Below, piece by piece: positions 55,160 to 63,804 of a stretch of 64,000 bases of DNA (positions within the stretch are counted from its first letter, which is position 1; each line of letters begins with the position of its first letter). The stretch is taken from positions 434,001-498,000 of the forward strand of contig NZ_BNJF01000003.1 of NCBI RefSeq assembly GCF_016587355.1. Direction: 5' to 3'. A program made the translations under genes and the position numbers. The notes beneath the pieces are model-generated. The model was not told the DNA's origin and ran no database searches. It saw only the letters and a list, made by a program, of their open reading frames with translations. Source of the DNA: Ktedonospora formicarum. GTDB lineage: Bacteria; Chloroflexota; Ktedonobacteria; Ktedonobacterales; Ktedonobacteraceae.

Positions 55160-55702
55160 AAAAAATACCCCTTTCCCGTTCCAATCTACAGAGATTGGCG
55201 GCAATAGCAACTGGACGAGAGTCGTATCATCAAATAAAAATAATGACTCTGCCAGTGTGTATACGCATAGATACATGGATACAAGGGCATGCATCTGACA
55301 GCCATGTCAGTGTTTGTTGCTAGAGAGAGCGTGTATCGAAGTGAAGCGCTTGGATGAACATCTTTACCAGGGAATAATCGCTATGTGCAAAGATGAGTTG
55401 TTTTGTTGATCTCCTCTATCTTCCTTCTCGCGTTATGAAACGACCTATGAGAAGATACTTTGCCTATCGTCTTTTCCTGACAACTCCTGCTCACCATTAC
55501 TGAAAATGAAAGATGATCAAACTTGCCAATAACAAGAGATTCATTCACTAGTAATCATCTATACAAATTATATTAATAAAACTTTGATTGATTTGTCAAT
55601 AGTGATAATTGATACATACCTATACATGCTTTTGTCTCGTACATTTATCCTCAATTTGGTATACTAATGACAGAAAATTACTGGCAGGGAGGTCACTATC
55701 CT
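55160..55702. other. Divergent promoter region with candidate operator
   Basis: The region separates the transport operon from the WD40 lipoprotein gene. At 55559-55568 it carries CTATACAAAT, the reverse of the repeated ATTTGTATAG element, in AT-rich surroundings. No gene is visible. Confidence 0.5.
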
Positions 55703-57145
55703 ATGAGATACTGCGCGAGAGAGCGGTTACAGCATCTAGACATGCTGGGCGTTCAGAAGAGCTCATCTTCCCTCACGGATGAACAGATACTTCGTAGTCA
55801 ATCAAAAGGGAGAGAAGCTCCTCCATTCGCACAAAAAAGCTTCTCAAGGCGGAGTTTACTCCTTGGGGGAGTCATGTCGGGGGTGGCTCTTGCCAATGCA
55901 AGTTGTGGCTTCAGCCTATTACCACAGGGAAAGAGCCAGGGGAGTCCCACAAGTAACCATTTGCTGTGTAGTATCAATTGGGATGGACTCGATTTCTCAT
56001 GGTTGCCAGATAGCTTACATATCGCCTATGCCAGCAATCGCGGGTTGTTCGTTGTGAATGTGGAAAATGGACAACGGCGTTGGCAACAGAAAATATGGCC
56101 TGGTTATGAGTATACATCCACATGGGCGATATCAACGGCGGAGCGTGGCACGACTGTTGCATATGTTGGAGATGCAGCGCTCCTGGTGCAGAATATAGAG
56201 AGCGGAGAAAACATTTGGACGCATCGCTATACCCCGTTTCCACAACGTCGTGTAGCCCTCTCTCCTGACGGCACTCGTATTGCCTTTAGCCTATCGCAGA
56301 ACACCTCCAATGCTGCTCATCAGCCAGATATCGTAGAGGTCTGGGACATAGAGCATGGTACGATGCTCTCGCGGTATCCTGCCTCTCTAAAAGGACAGGG
56401 GATTGCACGACTCAATGATATTATCTGGTCACCGGATGGAGCATTTATCGCGTCAATATATCAGGACGGTTCAGTACATGTCTGGGGTGCAGCTAATGCT
56501 CATCTTCTCTGGCGCTACGATGCCTCTGTGAGTTCCGAGCCATGCTCTGTGCTCGGCTGGTCGCCTGATGGGAACGCTCTTGTTTTTGCCGCCACTGGGA
56601 AGACAGGCAAGAGCTTGCTGGGAGTATGGAATGCACGTACCGGTCAGGTACGTTTGCAAACCAACGCAGATGTCAGTGTCACCGCTCAAAATGGGAAAGA
56701 CAAGCGTATCACATGGTCTCCCGATGGTACACGTATGGCCTTTGGCGTCATCAATAATATAGGCTCAGCGATTGAGGTCTGGTCTCTTCAGAACGGTCGG
56801 CATCTTTTTACCTGTCAACATGTCAGTGGACAGCCACTTTACGTCACCTGGTCACCCGATGGGAAATACCTGGCCGCAGGAAATTATATTGTCGGCTCCG
56901 GTGAACTGGCGCAAGGGGACAATGGTGGCCGTTCAGTTGTTCAGTTCTGGGATGCTTCCAATGGTCAAGCGCTGTTTACCTATAGCGCACCGAAAAATCC
57001 AGAGCAACTGGCCTGGTCACCTGATAGCCGTTCTCTGGCACTGATTACTCCTCTGAACTACGGGATTTTGAGCAATAAAACTTGCCTCTCGCTCTGTCGT
57101 TATGGGTATAAAGATTATATGCTACAAGTCTTTCGTGTCCCCTGA
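55703..57145 (+). CDS. WD40-repeat Tat lipoprotein
   Basis: The 480-aa protein has a twin-arginine signal FSRRSLLLGGVMSGVALAN with a lipobox-like NASC, then WD40 propeller blades seen as repeated WSPDG motifs: ALSPDGTRIAFSL, IIWSPDGAFIASI, GWSPDGNALVFAA, TWSPDGTRMAFGV, TWSPDGKYLAAGN and AWSPDSRSLALIT. It likely folds as a seven-bladed propeller on the cell surface and mediates binding. The ATG at 55703 has GGGAGG 9 nt upstream. It faces away from the importer operon and may share its regulation. Confidence 0.85.
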   Translation: MRYCARERLQHLDMLGVQKSSSSLTDEQILRSQSKGREAPPFAQKSFSRRSLLLGGVMSGVALANASCGFSLLPQGKSQGSPTSNHLLCSINWDGLDFSWLPDSLHIAYASNRGLFVVNVENGQRRWQQKIWPGYEYTSTWAISTAERGTTVAYVGDAALLVQNIESGENIWTHRYTPFPQRRVALSPDGTRIAFSLSQNTSNAAHQPDIVEVWDIEHGTMLSRYPASLKGQGIARLNDIIWSPDGAFIASIYQDGSVHVWGAANAHLLWRYDASVSSEPCSVLGWSPDGNALVFAATGKTGKSLLGVWNARTGQVRLQTNADVSVTAQNGKDKRITWSPDGTRMAFGVINNIGSAIEVWSLQNGRHLFTCQHVSGQPLYVTWSPDGKYLAAGNYIVGSGELAQGDNGGRSVVQFWDASNGQALFTYSAPKNPEQLAWSPDSRSLALITPLNYGILSNKTCLSLCRYGYKDYMLQVFRVP

Positions 57146-57227
57146 TTGCATCACCATATCCAGACTTCAGAGCGTCAACAAATGTCAGAATACAGAGCAT
57201 GGCGAATTGAAAAAGTACATACAAATA

Positions 57228-57241
57228 ATTTGTATAGACAT
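57228..57241. promoter_or_regulatory. TTTGTATAG element, copy 2
   Basis: ATTTGTATAGACATT lies in the gap after the WD40 gene, 150 bp before the end of the regulator gene. It shares its core with 55559, 58679 and 59082. Its role in this position is unclear. Confidence 0.35.
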
Positions 57242-57333
57242 TTCTGAAGATAGAGAATGCGGCGCTTGCGTCATGCTCTGTAGACCGTCGTACTCTTGCT
57301 TGATCTCAGTGACAAGGCATAGTCAAATGCCAA

Positions 57334-57375
57334 CAAGCTTTATACTTTCACGCAAGTATGAAAGTGCAAAGCTTG
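57334..57375. terminator. Bidirectional terminator between converging genes
   Basis: CAAGCTTT pairs with AAAGCTTG, and CTTTCA with TGAAAG inside. The stem lies between the converging WD40 and regulator genes. Confidence 0.6.
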
Positions 57376-57391
57376 TAGAACGACTTCTCTG

Positions 57392-58558
57392 CTAGATGAT
57401 ATTATTGCTTCGCTCATCAAATGAAGAACTAGAGACTCGTAGACGTGCGCCACATGATTGGCGAATAATTAAATTTGTAGGCAGCTTAATATGTTTCGGT
57501 GCTCCTACAACCTGGCCCTCAATGCGATTGATAAGTAATGTCCCGGCCCGTTCCCCCAGTTCTTTACGTTGTTGAGCGATAGTGGTTAGTGGCACACTGA
57601 GATGTGCCGCATAGCTCACATCATCAAAACCAACGAGCGCAACATCTTCGGGCACTCGTATATGATGGCGTTGCGCTGCCTGAAGTAATCCTAATGCGAC
57701 TGCATCATTGATGGCTAAGAACGCACCTGGACGATCTGGGTTGAGCATGATAGTATCGTAGACATTTGGAGGATCAGGAGCGGGCGTCGGAACATTGTCG
57801 TAAATAAGCGATTCATCGTATACTTGACGATACTCTTTCAGGGCTTTACGATAGCCTTCCCACCGATCTCGTACAGATGTTGTCAACAATCCTCCTCGAC
57901 TAGAATACACGAAGCCAATTCGTGTGTGGCCTAGAATAAGTAAATGTTCAGTGCCTCTATATCCCCCACCAGTATTATCCGATGCGACGTAGTCACAATC
58001 TATCTCAGGAATATAGCGGTCAACCAGCACAAACGGGAAGTTGTCAGTTTTGAGTTGTTCGATAGAGGCATCGCGAGAACTATTACTGATAGGGAAAATA
58101 ATTAACCCTACCGTATTTGCGCGTAGACGTGCAATATCAACGGCCAACGCCAATGGGTCTTCCTCAGCATATGCAAAGCTCAGTTGATAGCCTCTTGGCT
58201 TGACAACTTGTTCTACACCCAGCAGGATATCCATGTTTAATTCATCGTCTGCCTGGCTTAATATTAAGCCAACATTTTTCTTGGCAGGCGGCTGTTGTGG
58301 TTCTCTTTCCTGCTTTGCTGGCAATTTGCGCACAAATGTGCCACTCCCCTGAATACGTTCGAGTAACCCTTCAGTTACCAGTATAGTGAGTGCTTGACGT
58401 ACTGTTCCTCGGCTGGCCTGGTACTGTTGCGCAATTACGGCTTCAGTAGGTAAACGGGTTCCTACCGCTAAATCTCCAGAGAGGATACATCCCCGAATTT
58501 CATTCAAGATCTGAGAATAGAGTGCCTGTGAATGGGGGCCTTTTTTAGGGTTTTGCAC
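57392..58558 (-). CDS. GntR-LacI hybrid transcriptional regulator
   Basis: The 388-aa protein has an N-terminal GntR winged helix (GTRLPTEAVIAQQYQASRGT and VRQALTILVTEGLLERIQGS) and a C-terminal periplasmic-binding-like sensor (VGLILSQADDELNMDILLG, FPFVLVDRYIPEIDCDYV, DVALVGFDDVSYAAHL), the AraR layout. Such proteins bind a sugar or sugar-like inducer and repress catabolic genes. It lies among candidate target genes and is divergent from the GxGYxYP gene. The TTTGTATAG elements around it are likely its operators. Confidence 0.9.
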   Translation of the reverse strand: MQNPKKGPHSQALYSQILNEIRGCILSGDLAVGTRLPTEAVIAQQYQASRGTVRQALTILVTEGLLERIQGSGTFVRKLPAKQEREPQQPPAKKNVGLILSQADDELNMDILLGVEQVVKPRGYQLSFAYAEEDPLALAVDIARLRANTVGLIIFPISNSSRDASIEQLKTDNFPFVLVDRYIPEIDCDYVASDNTGGGYRGTEHLLILGHTRIGFVYSSRGGLLTTSVRDRWEGYRKALKEYRQVYDESLIYDNVPTPAPDPPNVYDTIMLNPDRPGAFLAINDAVALGLLQAAQRHHIRVPEDVALVGFDDVSYAAHLSVPLTTIAQQRKELGERAGTLLINRIEGQVVGAPKHIKLPTNLIIRQSCGARLRVSSSSFDERSNNII

Positions 58559-58678
58559 AGTCTGAGCGTCCTTATAAAACCAATAGCTAACTTGCTACCT
58601 ATTCTACTTTTGTAGTACCCACAGTAAGCTGTGTTGTGCAAAAAAAGTCAAGTATTTCATTCAAATTAGCCAAAACAA

Positions 58679-58690
58679 CTATACAAATTT
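58679..58690. promoter_or_regulatory. TTTGTATAG element, copy 3
   Basis: CTATACAAATTT is the reverse complement of the repeated element and lies 120 bp upstream of the regulator start. Confidence 0.45.
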
Positions 58691-59053
58691 TATCATTCTC
58701 GTTTCACCTCCGACAACACGAGAAAAGTTCCTCTAAGCGGTGCAGACAATGAAAAACAATGGGAAAGTTATGTACATATTTTATATACGAATATTGTACA
58801 TTGAGGTATATTATAGCTGATGTATCAAGCAAAAGCGAGAGCGATTACTCAATACATGAAGAATATTGAGGCATTGTAAATTACATATAATACCTCTTTT
58901 GTTAGAGAATAATCATCATATCATTGGGAACGCACTCAAAATAGACCCGGCAAAACCAGCGCAGCGCCAGGTTGCCCTTGACGAACTTTTTTGTCTTATA
59001 AAACCCAAAGTAACTGCTAATCTCATAAATGGCGTTACTGCTAATAATATGTG

Positions 59054-59111
59054 TTGACAAATCCATGTATGCTAGTTATCATTTTGTATAGACAATATAA
59101 AATGTCTGTAT
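59054..59111 (+). promoter_or_regulatory. Promoter with overlapping operator for the GxGYxYP gene
   Basis: TTGACA (59054-59059) and TATCAT (59077-59082) are separated by 17 bp, a good sigma-A-type promoter. Directly after the -10 comes TTTTGTATAGACAAT, copy 4 of the element. It forms an inverted repeat with a nearby half: GTATAGACA (59086) and TGTCTGTAT (59103). A repressor bound there would block transcription start. Confidence 0.6.
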
Positions 59112-59429
59112 TTGATTTCCTATACCTTTAATGGTCGAAAGGAGTATTTGTCTCAGTTATGAAGTAATACTTGTCGTGCTAATTTTGTGAAATTGGTATC
59201 CTCTCAGCTCTGCCTCTCCAACTGGCATTTTTACAGCTTCCAAAGGGGGGAAAACTGCTCTTCCTACGATGCCTGATGGATGAAAGGTCAAAAAAGTTGC
59301 TAAGAAAACGAAAGGCGATCCAGACAATTGTTGTGCTTGACTGCAGTCAGGATGACAATAAGACTGGTGATTCGTACAAAAATCGAAGATAAGCGTTCTC
59401 TGTAAGTTTGATGAAAAGGAAGGATCCTT

Positions 59430-61517
59430 ATGGTGAAAACTGTTCTCCTGAGACGGCTGTCTTTTAGTTTACTTATCGCAACGCTACTCTCCGTTTGTTT
59501 CGGATTTACAGGTATAGGCACCCCCCCTTCTGCCCATGCAGCTTCCAACGCATCGAGTTTTATGAATACGAGGGGAGTCCAATGGCCGGACAACCAGGCT
59601 CTACCCAGATTCTCAATGCCTCATCACCTGGATGTGGTTAACCTTGAAAATGGACCAGGCGATGTTAGCCTGCTGCTGTCTACATTGGAAGGAATTGTCA
59701 ACAGGACACAACCAAGAATATATTTACTGGAGCATAATCACGACGAAGGCCCGTATACCTGGTTAAATGATTCGCATATCCCCTATCAAGTACACCAGGA
59801 CCCCTGGGAAATCGTGAATAAGTACTATCATGAAGCAAAGGGCATCATTATCTATGATCCGAACCTGCTGGATTCAATAGATGTCGCAACAACGTTAGCA
59901 GGTCTCAAAGATGGTCTTGTTGTGAGTCCAACCCTGGCACAAACGCTCACCGTAGCGCCATATCATATGCCTGTTTTAGATGATTTGCGTGGAAAATTTT
60001 CCAGCGCCCTCGATGCATATACCTGGGAATTCCAGAATCTCTGGCCCCAGACGACTCACCGCATGCTGATCGGGTTAGTGCCCACTACCAGTATTGAGGT
60101 ACCTTCGGACAATTGGAAAGATTTTCAGACGGTTTTACAAGAGAGCAGGCAGCTTACTGATGGATCAAACCAACAGACTTATACGATAGATCTCTCAAAT
60201 TTCCTTGGTGGAGACGGGGTCTATCTACGTTTCCAGGATGCTTTCTCCAATGATGGGTGGGGCCCCTCCGTACATCAAGCAACGGTAAAGGCAGATGGGA
60301 ACATTATCGCACAGTTTACCGGTTGCAGCCAACAAGAAGAGCAATATATTTTTGACCATGGTGGCTCATCGTGTGATCTTAGCCAGACCAATGCACATCG
60401 TTTTGCTGACGGCAAAAGCTATTTTGTGTACCACTTTGTTCCTCCTGCTGGAACGAAACAGCTAACCGTCTCAGTAGATATGTGGAACCAGTTCCTGGTT
60501 TCTGCATCCAAAGTTACACCAGCAGCCTCGTCCGACCAGCAGGTACCGTTTGGCTATCTCAGAGATTATGCAGTCGCCAACCATGCGTTTGTCTTCTGGC
60601 TCACAGCTAACACGGACCCGAACCAGGTCGCGCTGTTCAACAAAATTCTGGCGGCAGTCAAGCCTGGTACGCCTTACCTGGGTTGGTTTGATAATGAGCC
60701 TGCCGGGGTGGCGATGGCATCGCAACATGGCGTATATGTCCTGGCCGCCGACTGGTTCTCTAACTTGACTGTCTGGTCTGGTGTCCCTGCCCCACCACAT
60801 AAGATCAAACCAATCGCTGCCCCACCACTGCAAAACAAGATTTATGTCACCTTTGTAGTAAGTGATGGCGACAATCTCCAGTACGACGAACATTACATGC
60901 GAATGCTCTGGAGTAATCCAGATAGAGGAAAGGTACCGTTGAACTGGTCGATTAGTCCTTTGCTCATTGATGCCGCACCGTTCTTCTTGAATTACTACCA
61001 ACGTACTGCAACACCGAACGATCTCCTGATTGCAGCACCTTCAGGTGCGGGATATTTCTATCCATCGCAGTGGCCCCAGAAGGACTTACCTCTCTATCTA
61101 CAGCAGTCGAATAAGTACTTGCGTGCTATGGGTACAAATATCATCTATGCATTGGATTCAAGCCCAACGATGCCTGCATCAGTTGGTAAAGCCTATGCAC
61201 AAACGCAACTGAATGGCATGTTCTACAACAACTACAATCAAAGCACAACATCCATTGTCAATGGAAACCTACCAGTCTCTACTCAGATGAATGTTGGTAG
61301 CAATGATGCTGTGATAAATGCTATTCAGCAACAAGCCGCGAATTGGGATGGAAACTCACCATTGTTTATCACTGTTTCCCTGGTTGCCTGGAATACAACC
61401 CCAACAGATGCAGTCTACATAGCTCAGCATCTTGACAACAGCTACGCGGTGGTACGCGGAGACCAGTATTTCCAACTTGTCCGCGAAGCCTATAATCTAC
61501 CACCGGTCAAGCAATAA
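59430..61517 (+). CDS. Secreted GxGYxYP-family protein, putative glycan-active
   Basis: The 695-aa protein has a signal peptide (RRLSFSLLIATLLSVCFGF, then SAHA before the mature part). The N-terminal region matches the GxGYxYP_N type with NRTQPRIYLLEHNHDEGP, followed by a beta-rich insert (about 245-350). The C-terminal domain has TFVVSDGDNLQYDEHYMRM and the family motif GAGYFYPSQWP. Members are secreted and often sit in carbohydrate-use loci; no activity is established. AAGGAAGGA precedes the ATG. A terminator follows, and the neighbouring importer and regulator suggest it releases the imported compound. Confidence 0.88.
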   Translation: MVKTVLLRRLSFSLLIATLLSVCFGFTGIGTPPSAHAASNASSFMNTRGVQWPDNQALPRFSMPHHLDVVNLENGPGDVSLLLSTLEGIVNRTQPRIYLLEHNHDEGPYTWLNDSHIPYQVHQDPWEIVNKYYHEAKGIIIYDPNLLDSIDVATTLAGLKDGLVVSPTLAQTLTVAPYHMPVLDDLRGKFSSALDAYTWEFQNLWPQTTHRMLIGLVPTTSIEVPSDNWKDFQTVLQESRQLTDGSNQQTYTIDLSNFLGGDGVYLRFQDAFSNDGWGPSVHQATVKADGNIIAQFTGCSQQEEQYIFDHGGSSCDLSQTNAHRFADGKSYFVYHFVPPAGTKQLTVSVDMWNQFLVSASKVTPAASSDQQVPFGYLRDYAVANHAFVFWLTANTDPNQVALFNKILAAVKPGTPYLGWFDNEPAGVAMASQHGVYVLAADWFSNLTVWSGVPAPPHKIKPIAAPPLQNKIYVTFVVSDGDNLQYDEHYMRMLWSNPDRGKVPLNWSISPLLIDAAPFFLNYYQRTATPNDLLIAAPSGAGYFYPSQWPQKDLPLYLQQSNKYLRAMGTNIIYALDSSPTMPASVGKAYAQTQLNGMFYNNYNQSTTSIVNGNLPVSTQMNVGSNDAVINAIQQQAANWDGNSPLFITVSLVAWNTTPTDAVYIAQHLDNSYAVVRGDQYFQLVREAYNLPPVKQ

Positions 61518-61585
61518 GAGCGTCCAGGTTGTGCGATCACTGGTACTCTGACTACCTTCAATAGAAGGGTTGAAGAAGTGGGGAG

Positions 61586-61611
61586 CACAGAGGGGGTGAA
61601 GCCCCTCTGTG
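61586..61611 (+). terminator. Terminator of the GxGYxYP gene
   Basis: CACAGAGGGG and CCCCTCTGTG form a perfect 10-bp stem with a 6-nt loop, followed by a pyrimidine-rich stretch. Confidence 0.65.
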
Positions 61612-61757
61612 TCTTCCCTCCACCAGCCACCGCAGGTGACATACCTTGCACATGAAGATGGGCAGAACACTAGAGTAAAAGTACGCAAACAGCGAGATAC
61701 ACTCTAAGTTCTTCGCAGGTATCTTATTGTTTCCTTGTACGAAGGGAGTGATTGTCG

Positions 61758-62558
61758 ATGTTAGATCCTATTGTCGAGCCAGGTCGCTTTACCGACCTTG
61801 ACAGCTTCATTTTTGAATCTTGGGGCTATTTTATTATTCCGAATGTTCTCTCGAAAGATGAAGTAGCTGAATGCCTTGCAGCATCCAAGCGATTACACGC
61901 CGCCGCAGGTACCAAAGGTTGGGGTCAGGTTGGACGTGGATATGAGACAGAGGCTGCTTTGGAAAAATTAATTGATCATCCGGCGGTGCTCCCAAAGATA
62001 CGAGGCATCTATGGAGATCGTTTTATTTTACAATCCGGATGGAATACCATGCAGCCAGCGCATGGCAAGATGGGAGGGTGGCACCAGGATGGTTCAAGTG
62101 CATATAACTTTAACAAGGTGAGTTCCCCCATCCCGCTCATTCAGCTTCGCGCCTCTTACCTCTTAACGGATCAAAGCAAACCACGGACCGGTAATATGGA
62201 GTTTATCCCTGGAAGCCACCGAAGTATGGTGGTTCTGCCTGACACTGTTCGCAAGGGAGCAACTGAGGTGCCAATCGGCCATGTAATTTGTGCACCGGCA
62301 GGCTCTGTACTGCTATTCCATAACGCGCTATGGCATCGAACCTACGCCCATGATGGGGATTATGATCGCTTTACCATGCATTACATATATAGTCCACCAT
62401 GGATAAGAAGTTCTGATCGTCTGCAGAACTCTCAAGAATTTTTGCAGCGAACGACGCCTTTGCGGCGTGCATTAATGGGAGAATTTGAAAGGCCAGATGC
62501 TCCTTATGGAGCTAATTATCCAAACCCACACGTTGATCTTCAAAATGTGGAAGATTAG
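61758..62558 (+). CDS. Phytanoyl-CoA dioxygenase (PhyH) family protein
   Basis: The 266-aa protein has the Fe(II)/2-oxoglutarate site of PhyH enzymes: His and Asp in MGGWHQDGSSAYNF, and the distal His in FHNALWHRTYAHDGDYDRF with a nearby Arg for 2-oxoglutarate. FEFIPGSH-type sequence appears as MEFIPGSHRSMVVLP. Such enzymes hydroxylate lipids, sugars or natural products in the cytosol. AGGGAG precedes the ATG at 61758. It follows the GxGYxYP gene and may modify the imported compound. Confidence 0.9.
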   Translation: MLDPIVEPGRFTDLDSFIFESWGYFIIPNVLSKDEVAECLAASKRLHAAAGTKGWGQVGRGYETEAALEKLIDHPAVLPKIRGIYGDRFILQSGWNTMQPAHGKMGGWHQDGSSAYNFNKVSSPIPLIQLRASYLLTDQSKPRTGNMEFIPGSHRSMVVLPDTVRKGATEVPIGHVICAPAGSVLLFHNALWHRTYAHDGDYDRFTMHYIYSPPWIRSSDRLQNSQEFLQRTTPLRRALMGEFERPDAPYGANYPNPHVDLQNVED

Positions 62559-62564
62559 AAGAAT

Positions 62565-62850
62565 CCGTTCTCCGAAACTTACCCAAACATGGACAGTCCA
62601 CATTTCGTGTTCGGTTCCTGCTTCAGTGCAGAGAGCAAGCCTTTCGCTCGTCTTCCATCTGCTCCACAGGCGTCACTTCCCACAGAACGTGCGGTACTCC
62701 ACGCCTCGCGATGCCAACGCTGCGAGATTTTTTGCGGCGTTGGCATCTCGGTCTTGCACGCTTCCACACTCCAGGCAGGCAAAGACTCGATCCGAAAGGG
62801 TCAGCGCCTCATTGACCCAGCAACAACACGAACAGATTTTGAGGGGATAG
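62565..62850 (-). pseudogene. C-terminal remnant of TnpB family B
   Basis: On the leftward strand, codons for CCCWVNEALTLSDRVFACLE and CGSVQDRDANAAKNLAAL match the zinc finger and RuvC-III region of the TnpB at 18.0 kb. A tail ending KQEPNTKCGLSMFG follows in another frame. The right-end edge TTTCGGAGAACGG is intact. All upstream TnpB sequence is missing, replaced by an unrelated junction near 62850. Confidence 0.65.
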
Positions 62851-63328
62851 CTACTTTGGAGGAACGTTCGTGAACTGGCTCAAATACGGCATTGGATGGA
62901 CGATGCAGACGATAAAGACGCTCATGGTTCCCAAGCGCGGTTTACTTGCGCATGAAAGCGAAGACGTTGATTGGGGTAAGCTCTTTCCTCCAACTTCTGC
63001 CCACTGCCCAGATGATAGGCCATCGAGCGCAGTTTTTCGTGGATGGTGCGCTGGCGGCTTCTCTGCTGCGACCACGAGAACTTACTGGAGACGAGCGAGG
63101 CGTTCATCACGCTCTCGGCCAATTACCGCATGTTGACCAAGCTCACCCCAAGACTCCCATCATGATGGGAGTAGTACACATTCTGACGATTTTGAGCATC
63201 ACATGAGGCAATATTTCGAGAGGTCCTATGAATAGTGGAAGTCCAGGAAACATGAGTCAATAATTCGGGATAACTCATATTTCCTGAGACTTCTTCTTAA
63301 CAATCTTTGTGTGTTTATATTAAGCAGT
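62851..63328. other. Unassigned sequence, probably element remnant
   Basis: Several overlapping frames on both strands stay open (for example rightward 62946-63206) but none has a recognisable family or ribosome site. The TnpB right part joins this stretch abruptly. Confidence 0.35.
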
Positions 63329-63625
63329 TCAAATTGATGATTCAAAATATTTTTCAAAATAGGCTGCAACTTGCTCAAGGGCAAGTTGTCCCTCAGGCAG
63401 TTCATCAGCAAATAAATGCCACCCATGAAACATATTTTCCCACACGACACAATGTACTCTCCCATGATGTTCCTTGATTCTTTTGGCGAGTTGACATGCA
63501 TCATCATAGAGCATTTCGTTTTGACCTACCTGGATAAAGCTGGGAGGGAAGCCATGCAATTCAGCATAGAGTGGAGAAACCAAAGGCAAAGATGCTTGCT
63601 CTGGCCGAATATAATGCGGTCTCCT
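63329..63625 (-). pseudogene. C-terminal fragment of an alpha/beta hydrolase (acetyl-esterase type)
   Basis: The leftward frame reads RPHYIRPEQASLPLVSPLYA, ELHGFPPSFIQVGQNEML with a catalytic-region Asp in DDACQLAKRI, and FHGWHLFADELPEGQLAL with the catalytic His, as in alpha/beta-hydrolase-3 proteins. The oxyanion HGGG and nucleophile GDSAG motifs are absent because the N-terminal part is replaced by other sequence near 63625. Confidence 0.7.
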
Positions 63626-63770
63626 TAATGCTGAGATTGCTGCACGGCTTACCATCAGCGTGAAGACGGTCAAGGAACATCTGAGTAATATTTTTAGAAA
63701 GCTCCATCTCATGGATCGCACGCGAGCCATTGTCTTTGCCTGGCAACAGGGACTGGTCCATAAAGAGTAA
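63615..63770 (+). pseudogene. C-terminal LuxR helix-turn-helix fragment
   Basis: The rightward frame begins after a stop and reads LLNAEIAARLTISVKTVKEH, LSNIFRKLHLMDRTRAI and ends VFAWQQGLVHKE. This is the end of a LuxR/MalT-type DNA-binding domain. All upstream domains are missing. It abuts the hydrolase fragment in opposite orientation, so both were cut by the same rearrangement. Confidence 0.75.
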
Positions 63771-63778
63771 CGCTTCAT

Positions 63779-63804
63779 GGGAGCAGGCCAAATGTCTTGC
63801 TCCC
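63779..63804 (+). terminator. Hairpin after the LuxR fragment
   Basis: GGGAGCA and TGCTCCC pair around a 12-nt loop, 9 nt after the stop codon; likely the original terminator of the lost regulator gene. Confidence 0.45.

Larger units (their letters stand above)
58559..59429. other. AT-rich regulatory region between regulator and GxGYxYP genes
   Basis: No gene is recognised. The region holds the promoter and operator listed separately, and a second CTATACAAAT at 58679-58688 upstream of the regulator gene, consistent with autoregulation. The 5' leader of the rightward gene would be over 300 nt long. Confidence 0.5.

Noticed and set aside
62870..63206. Rightward ORFs after the TnpB remnant
   Set aside because: Open frames on both strands overlap fully, none has a ribosome site that fits, and no family could be recognised.
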